From assembly GCA_003427395.1 (NCBI GenBank), contig BFEA01000459.1, positions 888,153 to 952,061 on the forward strand: a stretch of 63,909 nt of DNA, in the 5' to 3' direction. Source of the stretch: Chara braunii. Its lineage: Eukaryota > Streptophyta > Charophyceae > Charales > Characeae. The notes beneath the pieces were generated by a model that saw only the letters and a program-made list of their open reading frames with translations, had not been told where the DNA came from and made no database searches. This document shows, piece by piece, positions 31,691 through 44,879 of this stretch; position 1 is the stretch's first letter; each line of letters opens with the position of its first letter. The position numbers and the translations under genes were made by a program.

Positions 31691-34600
31691 GGGGAGTGAA
31701 ATGGTTACCACCGAGGACGCTGTGGAACTTATCTAGCTTGATCAATACATCTCGCTGGGCTACCTAGGGTTGGGAATGATTGGAAGCATCCACCCAGCGA
31801 ACGAGCAACTGGAAATAGTGGAATGGAAACCATCCCCCGGAAAACTAGAATCGGGTGGCCCTGCCTTCGTTATGGGAGAAATTGATGTCTTGAATATCGT
31901 ACGAGCCCTGGATCATCAAATCCCCTTGCCTATTGGACACCAGTTGTCCATATCGGAACAGGCGAATGAACGAATGCTGCAACATTGCAAAGTAAATCGA
32001 AAACGGTTTGCCCTTGCTAAGCAAGCAACCATCAAAGTGAAACCCCCCACGTGCAAAGACAAACCCGATGTCCCTTACACTTCAAACTCGATACGGTTAG
32101 GACTCATCCGAAAAGACGATCATTTTCTACACATTAAGGCCATTCCGTGAAAATCGGTGGAATGTAACATAGAAGTCTGGGGAAATCCGTACAATGCTAT
32201 TATTGACTCAGGGGCCGCGATCTTAGCCATTTCCTTGAGGGTCGTGGAACGGGCAGAAAGAAGAAAGGATCTGATCCCGTTAGCAGAAGGAGATCACCTT
32301 GTCTTCGCCGACGAGGGAAAAAACAAGGTGGTAGGAATGATGACAAATGTTGCGCTTTGATTTGGAAAAGTTCACGTGTTGGGACATGTCATGGTACTAG
32401 ATGTAAATACGTACGATGTTTTTTTGGGATTACCGACCCTTATCGCACTAAGAGTCAATCTCGATTTTGAAAGGTGGTCAGTCATCCTTCGGAATACGGG
32501 CGGGAAACCGTACGTTATCCCGATGCGTCCAACTCTCAGAGCTACGCTCCCTACGACCTGGAAAACTCTCCTCAGAAATTAAGAACCACTCCATGTGATC
32601 TCCCGGAGGGGACCCCTCAAAGAAATAGACCAAAGGGGAAAGGAACCAGAGCTATGAAATAACTCTTTTGACAGCGAGGACGAAGCAGACTTGGAGAACT
32701 GAGACATGGCGCGTGAACTGATTCACTACCTAGTTCAAAAAAAAAACAACGAAAATCTTCGTCCTTACGGAGAGGAACCTCCAGTGGACACGGGCTCTAA
32801 TCCTAGGAGAACCTCTAGTTCAAGTAACCCGATTGGTGATTCTTTGGAACCCCCTCGAACCCTATACGAAGCCAACACCCCACTTTTCTCGAGATACAGT
32901 GACAAGAAAGCATTCTGCGACATTATGGAATTACCTCGTTCCCTGCTCTCTACAGGAAAAGAAGTGTGATTGATGCGACAGGGTGCCAAAGACGGAGCTC
33001 AGGAACCCTCTGGGCGTGACAACCCTTACGAACTCGGGATCAAGATCGCCGAGAAACCCATAAGCTTGCAGGACATCGATGACGACATAACACCAGAAGA
33101 AGACGTGGCAATCCGGGAAGAGGACACCCAAATGGTCGGTGTTCTCCTTGCGATCGTTTATTTCAGCTGCTCCACAAAGGAACGGTAGTAAAGTGCGTAC
33201 GAAACAAGTGACGGTTAATATACACGGATAACTTTATGGACTACATGTGCCCCTGTACGTGCCCGATGAAATTCATAGACTAATTGCAGATATCCTGACC
33301 GAATGTCAAGGCCTTGGGGCGATTACCGTCAAGGACACAAATATCGGGTTGTCGTTAGTTATTCCGACTTACTCGGCACGAAATCCAAACCGGAACGCAC
33401 CCGCCAATCCACTGCAAGTCATATCGATACTCCCTTGCCGAACGAAGGACAACGCTGGAACGAATCAGAGAATTTGAAGCTAACGGTTGGATAGAGCCAG
33501 CTACCGGACCATGGTCATTCCCCATAGTTCTAGTTCCAAAGAAAAATAGGTTGATCCGCATATGCATCGATTATAGAAAGCTGAATGACATCATGATCAA
33601 ATATGTGTACCCCCTTCCCAGTGTTGATGATTTATTGGATGCGATTGGGTGTGCTAATTATTTCCGTAAGATATCCGCCACGGGTTCCATCATATCCTAG
33701 TTAAGGAGGAGGACCAACCAAAAACGACATTCGTATTGTTCGAAGGCAGGTGGCAGTGGGTCCGTTGCCCTATGGGAATATGCAACGCACCAGCTACCTT
33801 TCAGAGAGCGATGAACGCCACATTCCAGAACTTCGTCAACAAGACCAGACTGACTCAGGGAATGATCAACTTTTGCGTTATTGTGTACATCGACGATATC
33901 CTGGTGTATTCGGAATCATTTCACGGACACGCTCAACACATTGAATGGACGTTGGGGGCGCTCCGAGATGCTAGGTTCAAGATTGCATTAGAGAAGAGTG
34001 AGTTCTTCCTTTAAGAGATCTTGTTCCTCGGGTACGTGGTGACCTGATGGGGTTTGAGGCCAGATTCGAGAAAAGTCGAGGCGGTTCGAGAAGCCCCCAT
34101 GCCTACGTCGCTAACGCATGTTCGATCCTTTCTAGAGTTCGCCTCGTACTACCAAAGGTTTATGAACGGGTTCAAGGCGATTGCTCGTCCTCTTACAAAC
34201 CTCTTACGGAAAGATCAGCCGCTGAAATGGGACGCGGAGTGCGAACATGCCTTTGTCACTTTGGAGGATTCCCTCCCCTTTGCGCCTATTTTGATTCGGT
34301 TCGATCCCGGTAACAAGTCATCCTGATTACAGACTGGCAGCCTGAGGCGATCTCCGCTATTTTGGCCCAGAAGGGGAAAGACGGCCGCGAACACGTCATC
34401 GAATATGCCTCTCGAACTGTATCTGACGAAAGAAGAAGAGATTCGGCCCCTCAAGGAGAATGGTACGCAGTCGTTTGGGGAATTCAACACTTCCATCCGT
34501 ATCTATACGGACAAAAGTTCCTCCTCATCGCGGATCATGAGCCCCTACTGGCTCTCAAGAGACTCACTAACTATACGGGCATGATTGGGCAATGGGCTGT

Positions 34601-36540
34601 CCGGCTACAGGAATACGACTTCGACATTATGCATCGGAAGACGGAAAAGCACGATAACGCAGACGGGTTGACACGACTGCATCGGCCAAACAAGGTGGCC
34701 AAAGGTGAAGAGATCACTCCGTGCAAAGAGTCGGAGCCAGTCAAGGGACCCCCGTACGACGGAGTGACCATTCTCACCCGAACCTCCAGAAAGTGACACG
34801 TGGACACGATGGCGATGGTTGGAGAAGGTAATCATAGAAAACCCCTTTCTCCCCTCTCATCTTCTTCTCTTCTCTCTTCGCGTGACAAATTCTGTTATTT
34901 TTGCGAAGCAATATCATGAGTCTATTCGGTTCCTATGCGTCCTAGTGGGGAAGGGTATGTCGAGTGGGTAGACTGTAAACGGTTTGTCTCTCGGGCCCAC
35001 GACTTCTGTATTCAATATAGGAACATGGATAAAGCCTGGTTTTGTCCTTTGTGTCGAACTGATAAAATCTCGACGGAGGCTCGATTCCTCGAAGCGACGT
35101 CCGAAGGGTTGAAAAACACACGCCAATTTCGACGGGCTGAAGTATGGACATATGTCGTTTTGATAGTCGCTGTGGTCGGGAACTCCCTCCGAGAATTCAC
35201 CAAGGAAGATCAGAGACGAGCTAACAAGGGGGCACATGATTACTGATGGAAGGAAGGACGGTTAGAAAACAAAAGACTGATGGTAGTGGGATTTGGATGT
35301 CGGTACCTCATCCGTTAATGAGGTACGACTGGGTTAAGTCGGCCCACGAAAAAACCGCCACTCACTTCGCTGTCAGGATCACAGAGGCAGCAGTTGACAA
35401 AAACGAATGGTATTCGTCCAATATCTGGGACGATGTTAAATTCATCGTTAAAAATTGTCCGGTCTGCGTGGCAAACAAGGCGCCAATTCAACCGCCTAGG
35501 TCGTTAGTGCCTACTGTAGTTGAGCGACCGTTCCAAAGGGTTAGCATGGACACAACAAATATTGTCGTGCGGCCTGGATAGAGTAGCTGCGAATATTCAA
35601 TCGTTCTGGTATTTGTGGATCATTTCTCGAAACGGATCGCAAAACACGATAGAAAGTGGAAATTGTGCAGTATGCCAAGCACTTCCTCGGAATGCATCAA
35701 GACACCGAGGAAATCCTAACGGACAACGACACAAAATTCTGAGGAAAAGTCTTAAGGAGCCTACTCGTACATGGCGTCTCCATTCGCAATACGGTCCCCC
35801 ATATGTCACAATCGACTAAGTCTGGTAGAGAATGCGAACCGGGTGATTAAGACAGCTTTGCGGCGGAATATCGCGGCTCGGGACACGAGGCCTTGGCCCG
35901 ATATCGTAAAGTCGACGTAGACCCCCGCATCTTAGCTATCCACCGAGGGACACCCCATGAGTCCACCGGCCTGACCCCTTTTCAGCTACAGACCAATAGT
36001 CTAGCTTGCGTAGCTCTGCCCAGCCTGAACAACGAGGCGATCCTTGCGCGACGAGCCATGAGGGCAATGGTCAAGGACAAGGCTCAATGCCACTTAGAGT
36101 TAATGGAAAAAGCCCTCCCCCGATTAACCCGACAAAGAGAGCGGATGACCGAAATGACCCACGGACGATAGGTCCAGAGCTATAAGGCTCGAAATAGGAA
36201 CGTTGGGCCTCGACCCTAATATAAATTAGGGGACATAGTGCAGGTAAGGAAATGTGCTCGCTAGAGCAAGTTAGCGCCATGATTCTATAGGCGATTCCGT
36301 GCAGTCGAGTTCGGTTCCAGCGGAGTGAATACGGTGCGGCTTGCGCTGAAGGTCTCGGGAAGTCGATCGGCTCGACCGATCATTCGACACGTGTCCTATC
36401 TTCATCCCTTACCTCCTTCTCCATCTCTCCCCTCGTCCACATCGTCCCTTGACTCTGAAGAGGAAGACGACGATCTTGAATTCGAACACTCTGATTCTCC
36501 TTCCTCTCAACCTTTGTCTCAACCTTCTCCCCCATCGCCA
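31691..36540 (+). pseudogene. Ty3/gypsy pol remnant (protease, RT, RNase H, integrase)
   Basis: Domains are visible in the usual Ty3 order across several frames. Aspartic protease: AIIDSGAAILAIS near 32190. RT: GWIEPATGPWSFPIVLVPKK (33480-33545), then ICNAPATFQRAM and YIDDILVYS (33886-33912), where the DD pair binds metal. The connection domain is at 34054-34320. RNase H: about 34325-34800, ending LTRLHRP. Integrase: Cys pair NCPVCVANK near 35455, first acid in VSMDTTNIV near 35550, second in ILTDNDTKF near 35720, and a glutamate in VENANRVIKTAL near 35830. A C-terminal GDIVQVRK segment follows near 36230. Many stops and frameshifts; a dead copy. The order RT-RNase H-integrase excludes Ty1/copia. 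Confidence 0.85.
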
Positions 36541-38090
36541 TGAGCATTCCGAGCGTCTAATGAGACCTAGGGGCCATATTTCATCGATCCGACAGGTAGA
36601 GCGACCACGCTTGAGTCGCAATCTGCTTCGTTTTGTGTTTTTTTTAGTACAGCAGCAATCCATGCGGCGGCGGAGTTTTTTTTTGTGCGGACCAACGATC
36701 GAACAAGGGTGTTGGCCAAGGTGTCGACTTTTCTGCAGTTGTCTCCACCCAGTGCCAGCCACGTGACAATGATCGTCGCCTTCACCGGCGACCTTACGGT
36801 GTTGCATCCGTCCATTCATCCAAGCGCCCTCCGACAACTGCGACTTTGGGCACGGGGCCTTACGACTGCGTGGGTCTAGTTGTTAGCTCGGTCAGGCGAT
36901 TAGATCGATTCCACCAACGACATCGACCTCAGCCAACTCGGACTCTCTCTCACGACGCCAGAGGTCATCATCCTCAACCTTATTCCCTTCACGCAGCCTC
37001 AATGAAACGACACCGCCTCTCGACCTTCGGGCTTCCCTCTAATCTCCTTACCTTCTGGCACTCCACTACGAACGTCCCTCTCTCTTTTCGGATCAGGCAA
37101 TTAGACGTGTCGATCCTTGACGACGGCAAGTGGGTGGAGTGGTGGAACGCGTACGTCGCGCTCAACTTGAACTTCTGCCTTCTCGAAGTGGTATTCCATT
37201 AGGTGGAGCCAGCCAATAAGGGCGAGGAAGACGAAGTCCCCGATGATGTCGTGGAGTTGTTGATAATCCAGGCATGACAAACGGACACGGAAGGGGAGCT
37301 GTTGAAGATTCTTGTCAGAAAGGTGAGGGACAACCACCTGGAGCCAATCATGAGTGAAGTTCTAGTGTTCGTGGCGCAACTCCTAGATGATCTGCCTCTA
37401 GATATCATTTCACGCTTTGACGAGCGGCCCACACAGGCGACACTCACCCGTATGCATCTGTTGTGGTCCACGTGTACGGAGATCGATCGAGACAAATCCT
37501 ACTACCCCTCCTCGGGCCACTATCCGGTCATTAACGTGACCGATCTCACCTTGTGGGATCCAATCACTTGAAGGGTGGAAGCAGAAGAAGAGGTAGACGA
37601 AGAGGAGGAAGAGAGAAAGGAGGGGAGCGAAGAAAAAAAAAAAAACTCGGGGGCGGAATCTAATGACCCCGATTACCACGAGTCTGAGGAGGGCGAGCTG
37701 GAAGGAAGTGCGTCAGGCGGATCGGGCAGTTCCAACGAACAAAGTGAGTAGGAAGACGAAACCACACTCCAGAAAAGGCTGGAAAGGGTAGACGGAAAGC
37801 GGTCGGTGGAAGAGTCCGTCGGACCCGCGGCGCGAGTATTACAAGGAGACCTGGCGCGTAATCCAGAGCCACCGCAAGAGGAGCGCAGAGAAGATGACGT
37901 CACCACCGCGGAGGGATCCTGAAGCAGATGCCGTAGAAGAAGTTCTTCGCCGGCTCAATCCTCTCCACCATCCCAGTTCGCATACGTGGAGATGCGGGTG
38001 CTTGGGCTTCGTCCCCGGTCGTTATCCCACCGTCCCCTTCATGAGAGATGGTAAATGGGAGTCTTATTCTTCATCGAATGTATAGCGAAA
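36541..38090 (+). pseudogene. unidentified remnant downstream of pol, acidic C-terminus
   Basis: Segments 36846-37202 and 37302-37571 are in one frame and read on past stop codons at 37200, 37274 and 37569. They include LDVSILDDGKWVEWWNAYVA, LKILVRKVRDNHLEPIMSEV and LPLDIISRFDERPTQATLTR, then a long Glu/Asp/Ser-rich tail (37580-37920). A second, partly similar segment at 37894-38085 has a FMRDGKWES word. I know no family for it. Its place after integrase suggests either an extra retrotransposon ORF or captured host sequence. Confidence 0.4.
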
Positions 38091-38129
38091 TGACTGTTAT
38101 ATATGGTATACCGATACTAAAGTGACAAT

Positions 38130-40435
38130 TTTCATGGTTTTACACTTCAGTGTTTTACTTAGTCTTTTTTCTACATGTTGAACATTATATCCCGATGCGC
38201 TTTCGGTGCTTCGGTACCGAAAACGCACTTCGGGATTTTGGTGTTTTGCTTAGTTTATTTTCTACATCTTGATTATTATATCCCGATGCGCTTTCGGTGC
38301 TTCGGTACCTTAGTTTATTTTCTACATCTTGATTATTATATCCGGATGCGCTTTCGGTGTTTCGGTACCAAAAACTCACTTCGGGATTTCGGTATTTTAC
38401 TTAGTCTCTTTTCTACATCTTGAACAATATATCCCGATGCGCTTTCCGTGTTTCGGTACCGAAAACTCACTTTGGGATTTCAGTGTTTTACTTAGTTTAT
38501 TTTCTACATCTTGATCATTATATCCCGATGCGCTTTCGGGGCTTCGGTACCGAAAACGCACTTCGGGATTTCGTTTTTTTTACTTCGTTTATTTTCTACA
38601 TAAAAAAACATTATATCCCGATGCGTTTTCGGTGCTTCGCTACCAAAAACGCACTTCGGGATTTCGGTGTTTTACTTAGTTTTTTTTCTACATCTTGAAC
38701 AATATATCTCGATGTGCTTTCGGTATTTTGGTACCGAAAACGCACTTCGGCATTTCGGTGTTTTACTTAGTTTATTTTGTACATCTTGATCATTATATCC
38801 TGATGCACTTTCGGTGCTTCGATACCAAAAACGCGATTCGGGATTTCGATGTTTTACTTAGTTGTTTTTTTAGACTTCGAACTTTATATCCCGATGCGCT
38901 TTCGGAGTTTCGGTACCGAAAACGCACTTCACGATTTCGGTGTTTTACTTAGTCGTTTTTTTGGACCTTGAACATTATATCCCGATGCACTTTCGGTGCT
39001 TCCGTACCGAAAACGCCTCTCGGGATTTCAGTGTTTTACTTAGTTGATTTTTTGCACCTATATTATTATATCCCGATGCGCTTTCGGTGTTTCAGTATCG
39101 AAAACACACTTCAGGATTTTGGTGTTTTACTAAGTCTCTTTTCTACATCTTGAACAATGTATCCCGATGCGTTTTCCGTGTTTCGGTACCGAAAACTCAC
39201 TTTGGGATTTCGGTGTTTTACTTAGTTTATTTTCTACATCTTGATCATTATATCCCGATGTGCTTTCGGGGCTTCGGTACCGAAAACGCACTTCGGGATT
39301 TCGTTTTTTTTACTTAGTTTATTTTCAACATATGAAACATTATATCCCGATGCGTTTTCGGTGCTTCGCTACCGAAAACGCACTTCGGGATTTCGGTGTT
39401 TTACTTAGTTTTTTTTCTACATCTTGAACAATATATCTCGATGTGCTTTCGGTGCTTTGGTACCGAAAACGCACGTCAGCATTTCGGTGTTTTACTTAGT
39501 TTATTTTGTACATCTTGATCGCTATACTTAGTTTATTTTGTACATCTTGATCATTATATCCCGATGCACTTTCGGTGCTTCGATACCAATAACGCAATTC
39601 GGGATTTCGATGTTTTACTTAGTTGTTTTTTTAGATCTAGAACTTTATTTTCCCATGTGTTTTCGGTGTTTCGGTACCGAAAACGCACTTCAGAATTTCA
39701 GTGTTTTACTTAGTCGTTTTTTTGGACCTTGAACATTATATTCCGATGCACTTTCGGTGCTTCCGTACCGAAAACGCCCCTCGGGATTTCAGTGTTTTAC
39801 TTAGTTGATTTTTTGCACCTATATTATTATATCCCGATTCGCTTTCGGTGTTTCGGTATCGAAAACAGATTTTGGGATTTTGGTGTTTTACTTAGTTGAT
39901 TTTCTACACCTACATTATTATATCCCAACGTGCTTTCGTTGTTTTATTACCGAAAACACATTTTCGGATTTCGGTGTTTTACCAAGTCTTTTCTCTCCAT
40001 TTTGAACATTATATCCCGATGCGTTTTCAATGTTTCGGTAGCGAAAATGCACTTTGAAATTTCGGTGTTTTACTTAGTCGTTTTTTTATCTTGAACATTA
40101 TATCCCAATGCGCTTGCGGTGCTACGGTACCGAAAACACACTTCGGGATTTCAGTGTTTTACTTAGTCTCTTTTCTCTATCTTGAACATTATATCTCGAT
40201 GCGCTTTCGGTGTTTCGGTACTGAAAACACACTTCGGGATTTCGGTGTTTTACTTAGTTTATTTTCTAGAAATTGAACAATATATCCCAACGCACTTTCG
40301 GTGCTTCGGTACCAAAAACAAACTTCGGGACTTCGGTGTTTTACTTAGTCTTTTTTCTCCATCTTGAATATTATATCCCGATGTGCTTTCGGTGTTTCGG
40401 TACCGAAAATGCATTTCGGGATTTTAGAGTTGTCT
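38130..40435 (+). repeat. 91-bp satellite, forward array
   Basis: About 25 units of 91 bp. Anchors: ATTATATCCCGATGCGCTTT, CGGTGTTTCGGTACCGAAAA, CGCACTTCGGGATTTCGGTG and TTTTACTTAGTTTATTTTCT. The 91-bp step was checked between 38431 and 38522. Each unit holds the perfect palindrome TTTCGGTACCGAAA. The repeated ORFs of about 61 codons drift through frames and are not genes. Confidence 0.97.
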
Positions 40436-41028
40436 TCAACTTTTTTTTTTTCTTCAGATCGGCGTTGGGAGTTGTATCGCGCTTGTTGGTACACCAAAAA
40501 TCCACTGAAAAACTTTTTGGAATTAGGGGCTGGTTGGGGAAGGGAAGACGGGGTTTGGGGGGGTATCGGGTGTCCTTTTTTTTGTCTCCAAGATGGAGCT
40601 TCAAAGTTGGTCTTCGCACTCTGTTGTGGAAAATCCAGAAGTTGGTCAGTGAAAATCACGAGAAAATTGAGATAGTCATATACAACCCACCTCTGTGAAA
40701 ACCCAGATATCGTGATACATGTTCTAGAGGAGGCGGACCACCAATATATATTGAGGAATCGATATCAGGTCTGTTTGTTGACAATTATGGGATGGTCTGT
40801 CTCTTTTTCATTTTTGTTTTTCTTTGTGTTTTTGAAATGTGCGTGCTCTATGTGATTTTTATTATTCAACCTCAAAAACATTTGCTAAAGAATAAAAAAG
40901 CCTCTGAATCTTTCGCATAGAACCCACCAACACCCCCCAGCCCCCCCTTGAACGCCACCTGAATAACATTGTTTTCTGTTGTTTTTTTTATAATTGTTTG
41001 ATGCAGTTGATTTCTTCTAATTGCGGAG
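40436..41028. other. unique sequence between satellite and KDZ-like exons
   Basis: GT-rich and T-rich sequence with no domain I can read. Upstream exons of the KDZ-like fragment could lie here: an acceptor-like TTTGATGCAG ends at 41006, but its downstream frame meets TAA at 41018, so I do not call an exon. Confidence 0.3.
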
Positions 41029-41154
41029 GAACCACGTGGGACATTGGTGCAAGAACAACGTAAGCCCAAAGGTCTACGAAGAACTCAAATCAGCAAACAT
41101 GTCGATTTGTGAGCAATGCTTCAAGTGGTTTGCAGGTTATAAGAAGTCATTCAG
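41029..41154 (+). pseudogene. penultimate exon of a KDZ-like transposase
   Basis: The frame reads SPKVYEELKSANMSICEQCF and KWFAGYKKSF and ends at a strong donor (TCAG|GTAAGC). The CEQ.F..W...YK motif followed by YMNRTRF in the next exon resembles the C-terminal part of KDZ (Kyakuja-Dileera-Zisupton) transposases, in which the glutamate is thought to complete the catalytic triad. The 5' edge is uncertain; GCGGAG|GAACC at 41028/41029 is used because an in-frame TAA lies just upstream. Only the end of the protein is seen, so it is a fragment unless upstream exons exist. Confidence 0.45.
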
Positions 41155-41750
41155 GTAAGCAAATAAATTGCTTTTATTTATTATAATTATAGAATTTCAA
41201 AATTTTCAAAAGGAATCAAATCAAAACAAACATTAATCGAGGGTATAAACCTCACAATTGAATCCGAAGTTCCCACAGTATAATTTAGTTGCGTGAGGAT
41301 GGGGCCCGACCAGTTGGGCACAAGGGGCTTGACCGGGTGAGCAGGGCAACCCAAAAAACATCTTAGATTTTTTTTTTCAAAATTTATTGAAAAATGCGGT
41401 CCTGCTGCGCTCAGCAAGAGGACCCCGAATCTGCAATAAAATTCAACTACGGGGGAGAGGGGGTTGTGGGGTGTTTGCGGCTTTGCAGAGGTGTTGGAAA
41501 CAAGCGTGGACCACATAGGTGACGTGTCTGTTATCTGTGTTGTTTCAGAGTGTGTTTCCTGCACGTATGTCATCTGTTGTTTGTTGTTAAAATTTTAAAC
41601 CCTCAGCCTATTGTTGATATTATGCACGATAAAGGGTCATAATTCAATTCTAGCAAGTGAATGAATGCTCCATGTTTTTAGGATTAGTGTGTGTTAAGTT
41701 CATATTTATATTATTTGTTTCTAATTTCTTTTGAATTAAACTTGCTACAG
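41155..41750 (+). other. 596-bp GT-AG intron
   Basis: The donor GTAAGC and the acceptor TTGAATTAAACTTGCTACAG are good matches to consensus. Joining the exons keeps the codon phase: AG|G gives Arg within SFR-YMN. The intron is AT-rich with in-frame stops. It is the best evidence of splicing in the window. Confidence 0.7.
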
Positions 41751-41880
41751 GTATATGAACAGAACACGCTTCAACTTCATCTTATCGATTATTTACCAAA
41801 TTGATCATGAGAAGAAGACGACAATAGATACTGATAAGATCAGGAATCGACTTTTGCAATACAAGCGAAGAAAACTGAAC

Positions 41881-41883
<3 letters not shown>
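41751..41883 (+). pseudogene. last exon of KDZ-like transposase
   Basis: This exon reads YMNRTRFNFILSIIYQIDHE, then KKTTIDTDKIRNRLLQYKRR, and stops at TAA 41881-41883, just before a GA microsatellite. The YMN..RF segment matches the C-terminal helix of KDZ-type transposases in my reading. No stop interrupts it. Confidence 0.45.

Positions 41884-41926
<43 letters not shown>
41884..41926. repeat. GA microsatellite
   Basis: About 21 GA units immediately after the stop codon of the KDZ-like exon. Confidence 0.97.
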
Positions 41927-41929
<3 letters not shown>

Positions 41930-44071
41930 AAAGAATGAGGGATACATATTGTGAGGCGTAAGTCGCTCGGCAGAAACATAAGTGCACTGACTTGCTGATT
42001 TCTACTGTCGAGATCTGACTGCGAGGCTGTACAGTCGTGTCTCAGGGTCATATTCGTAATTTTGTTTATGTTAGGGACTAACCGCGAGTTTAGTCCTAAG
42101 GGAAATTTGTGAGGGACTCATCTGCAATTTTTACAACAATTGTAGGTCCGAGTTTCCCTTAGTCGTTACTGCCTTTAGCAGACTCGGGCTATCATTAGGA
42201 CAGCTGGCCCATCTGAGCCTTGGGCTGTAGAGACGGTCTAGACGCCATATAGCCGGGTAGGGTCCAGGCCGAAGAGGCCAAACTGATGCGGTACCGGATC
42301 AGTAGTCTAGGTTAGCTTAGGGCAGTTCTATTAATAGGACTGTCGTTGTAGAGTCGGCGTTTTTGGCAGTTTCATTTTTCATTGGTACTTGATGGAGTGC
42401 GCCAAGCAAGCAAGAGGCGAATGTTTCTAGGCGACATTCTAGGACCCTCACCAGAAAGGACAGCCATAGCAGCCTTTTGGAGCTCGCCATAGCTGGGACG
42501 TCATCTGAGCGTCCACCCCAGAGAGTGCATGCGATTGGCTGGGCTATTTTCCAGGTCTACACTGGGGATTGTGAGGTGGATCACTGGCGCTGCATCTTAA
42601 TTAGGGTTTGTTGCAGCTTCTACAATGGCGCTGCAGCCATAGCTGCAACTTTTATTGTCAGAGTCCCTACTTCGACAATGGGGATTCCATCGTTGGTGTT
42701 GTTCTGCATCCTGCTGGTTGGCGCTGACCTCTTGGAGGCTATTTTTAGAATAGCGCTACTAACTGGGTGTGGTACAGAGAGTGGGGTATGAGGTTTTGTG
42801 GTGGCGAGATACTGGGGTAAACTCTGTAACGATACTTGGATCAATTGGCTCAATCTTGGTTACTGTCTACTGTTATCTTCGCAGAATCTTCCTATGATTG
42901 GTTGTTAGGAGTATTGTTAGAGGGCAAAAAGCACTCTGTGTGTTTTCACATTTGTGCACAATTGCTTTCCGTTGTCTACTCTGTCGGTGTGCAGTATGTA
43001 CTTTGTCTCCTCTCCCCTTCTTATTATACATGTATGGCCGTGTGTGAGATTGTCTGAGTGTGAGTCTGAATTGAAATTTGCAGGCAACCAAATTCATAAC
43101 ATAAGGTCCCGGACATTGGCTCTGCGCCACCCTAAGTCCCCTACGTGAATGGTGCATGTTGTGTGACATGATTTAGGCCCCGCCGAGCAATGCAAACAAT
43201 GCATGCAACCTTGCCCACATCACAGAGTTGAATGGCCTAAACATCGGTACCATGCCTTGGAAACAACTTGAAACTGGGCCTGCACGCTGGGTACTATATC
43301 TTCATAAGTTCATTGCATAAAATAAAGTGGAAGGGAAGAGCTTGACTCTTTCACTTGGTGGTATGCTCATGTGGTCACGCTGGTGATGCTGCTCTAGGCC
43401 ACCACTCGATAACGTATGTCCCAAAATGTAGGGCAAACTGCTCACCTGCTGAATCTGCTTTCAGGAGAGGGCAGTTAGGCGTCATAGGCAGGCGACCTGA
43501 CTGGTTGTCAGTGGTGCATATAGTTGTCGCTCGGCAATAAGGCCATGTAGGGGAAGAGGAGCGATGAGAGAGTGAGAGAGCGGGGGTCCACGAGATATGT
43601 GCTGAAGGTTTGCTATGGGCAACATTCTTCATCTACTTCGACTCCATATCTTATCTCACATACTGACGACAACATAGATAAGCTAGTTGTACATGATCTA
43701 CGAGGGACTGAGTCTTGAACACCCTCTGGAACTGTGACTTTTTTAGGATAATGGCGAAGGACTACATTGCCAAAATTGTTCATTCTTGTACTTTGGTGAT
43801 TTCAAGTAGAATTCTTCTCACTGGTTTATTTTGAGGTTTTTGGCTATCTTTTTGTGATTACAATTTGGATTTTTGGATGTTGCCTCAATCATTGTCGTTG
43901 CAACATATACTCGGTTTACTAATAATCTCAGTCAATAATGGCAACAGTGCCATACCATTGATTTTCTAACTCGAAACTTCTCGAGTTAATTTGTTGTTCT
44001 GAATTTTAATAGTCGTATTTTTTTTTTCAACTTTTTTTTGGCTTAGAGTTAAGAGTCTTATGATTTATCTT

Positions 44072-44080
<9 letters not shown>
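41927..44080. other. unassigned sequence between satellite arrays
   Basis: I see no domain. A short inverted pair (AGTCCTAAGGGAAA near 42092 and TTTCCCTTAGTC near 42153) may mark the end of an element. A 104-codon frame at 42477-42791 (plus, non-ATG start) has two hydrophobic stretches, but its composition and lack of homologues I recognise make it doubtful. Between 42800 and 44000 nothing is apparent. Confidence 0.25.
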
Positions 44081-44134
<54 letters not shown>

Positions 44135-44150
44135 TTCTTTTTTTTTTTTT

Positions 44151-44181
<31 letters not shown>

Positions 44182-44232
44182 AACACACGCACACACACAC
44201 ACACATACACGCATGCACGAACGCACACACAC
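44076..44232. repeat. CT and CA microsatellites
   Basis: A (CT)n tract with a T-run is followed by (CA)n with minor interruptions. Frames through it are low-complexity. Confidence 0.97.
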
Positions 44233-44879
44233 ATATGAACACAACAAGCTCACCGAACTTTGCTCGATTTTTTTTGAATTTTTATTCAATAAATAAAAGA
44301 TTAAATTTACAATCTAGTAAAGAATTAAAAAATAATAATAAAAGGACCGGGAGCAGAGGTTGTGCTATGGACTTGTGTTATGTGCTTGCCGCTTGGTGAC
44401 TATAAATGTGGCTCTTTTGTTGGTAATTTAAAGTTTCTGAAGTTTTGCCTGATCTCTCTTATCGTTGCATCTATGCATATAATTGGAATCAAGTAACGAT
44501 CATTTTACTGAAGGGGTTTGAAAACATTGTCGGGAAGGGTCCACACTGTCATCAGGTGGTGCATAACAAACACTAGCAGCAGAAACCCTGTAAACCCAAA
44601 AAAAAATAGGTCCATCAGAGCTCACAATCACCGCCAGCAAGCAGCATTTGAATTGACCAGATTATGTCATGATTATTGACATAAGATCATCCACATCGGA
44701 TGTGCAATGACATGCACAATTTCAATATAACCAAATGAGTTTGCTTTTTCAATTTGTTAATCTATCAATTTGCAACAATTAAAAAAAAAAACAAATTGTC
44801 AAATTATTTATTCCTTCTGAATTTTGAAATTGAAACACAAATTTTCATAAAAATAAAATAAAATAAAGTCCCTCTAATA
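44233..44879. other. AT-rich sequence, no feature
   Basis: No ORF, repeat or motif that I can support. Confidence 0.4.

Noticed and set aside
38175-40435. Small proteins of about 61 codons repeated in the 91-bp satellite
   Set aside because: 91 is not a multiple of three, so each frame lasts two units only; they recur mechanically with the satellite.
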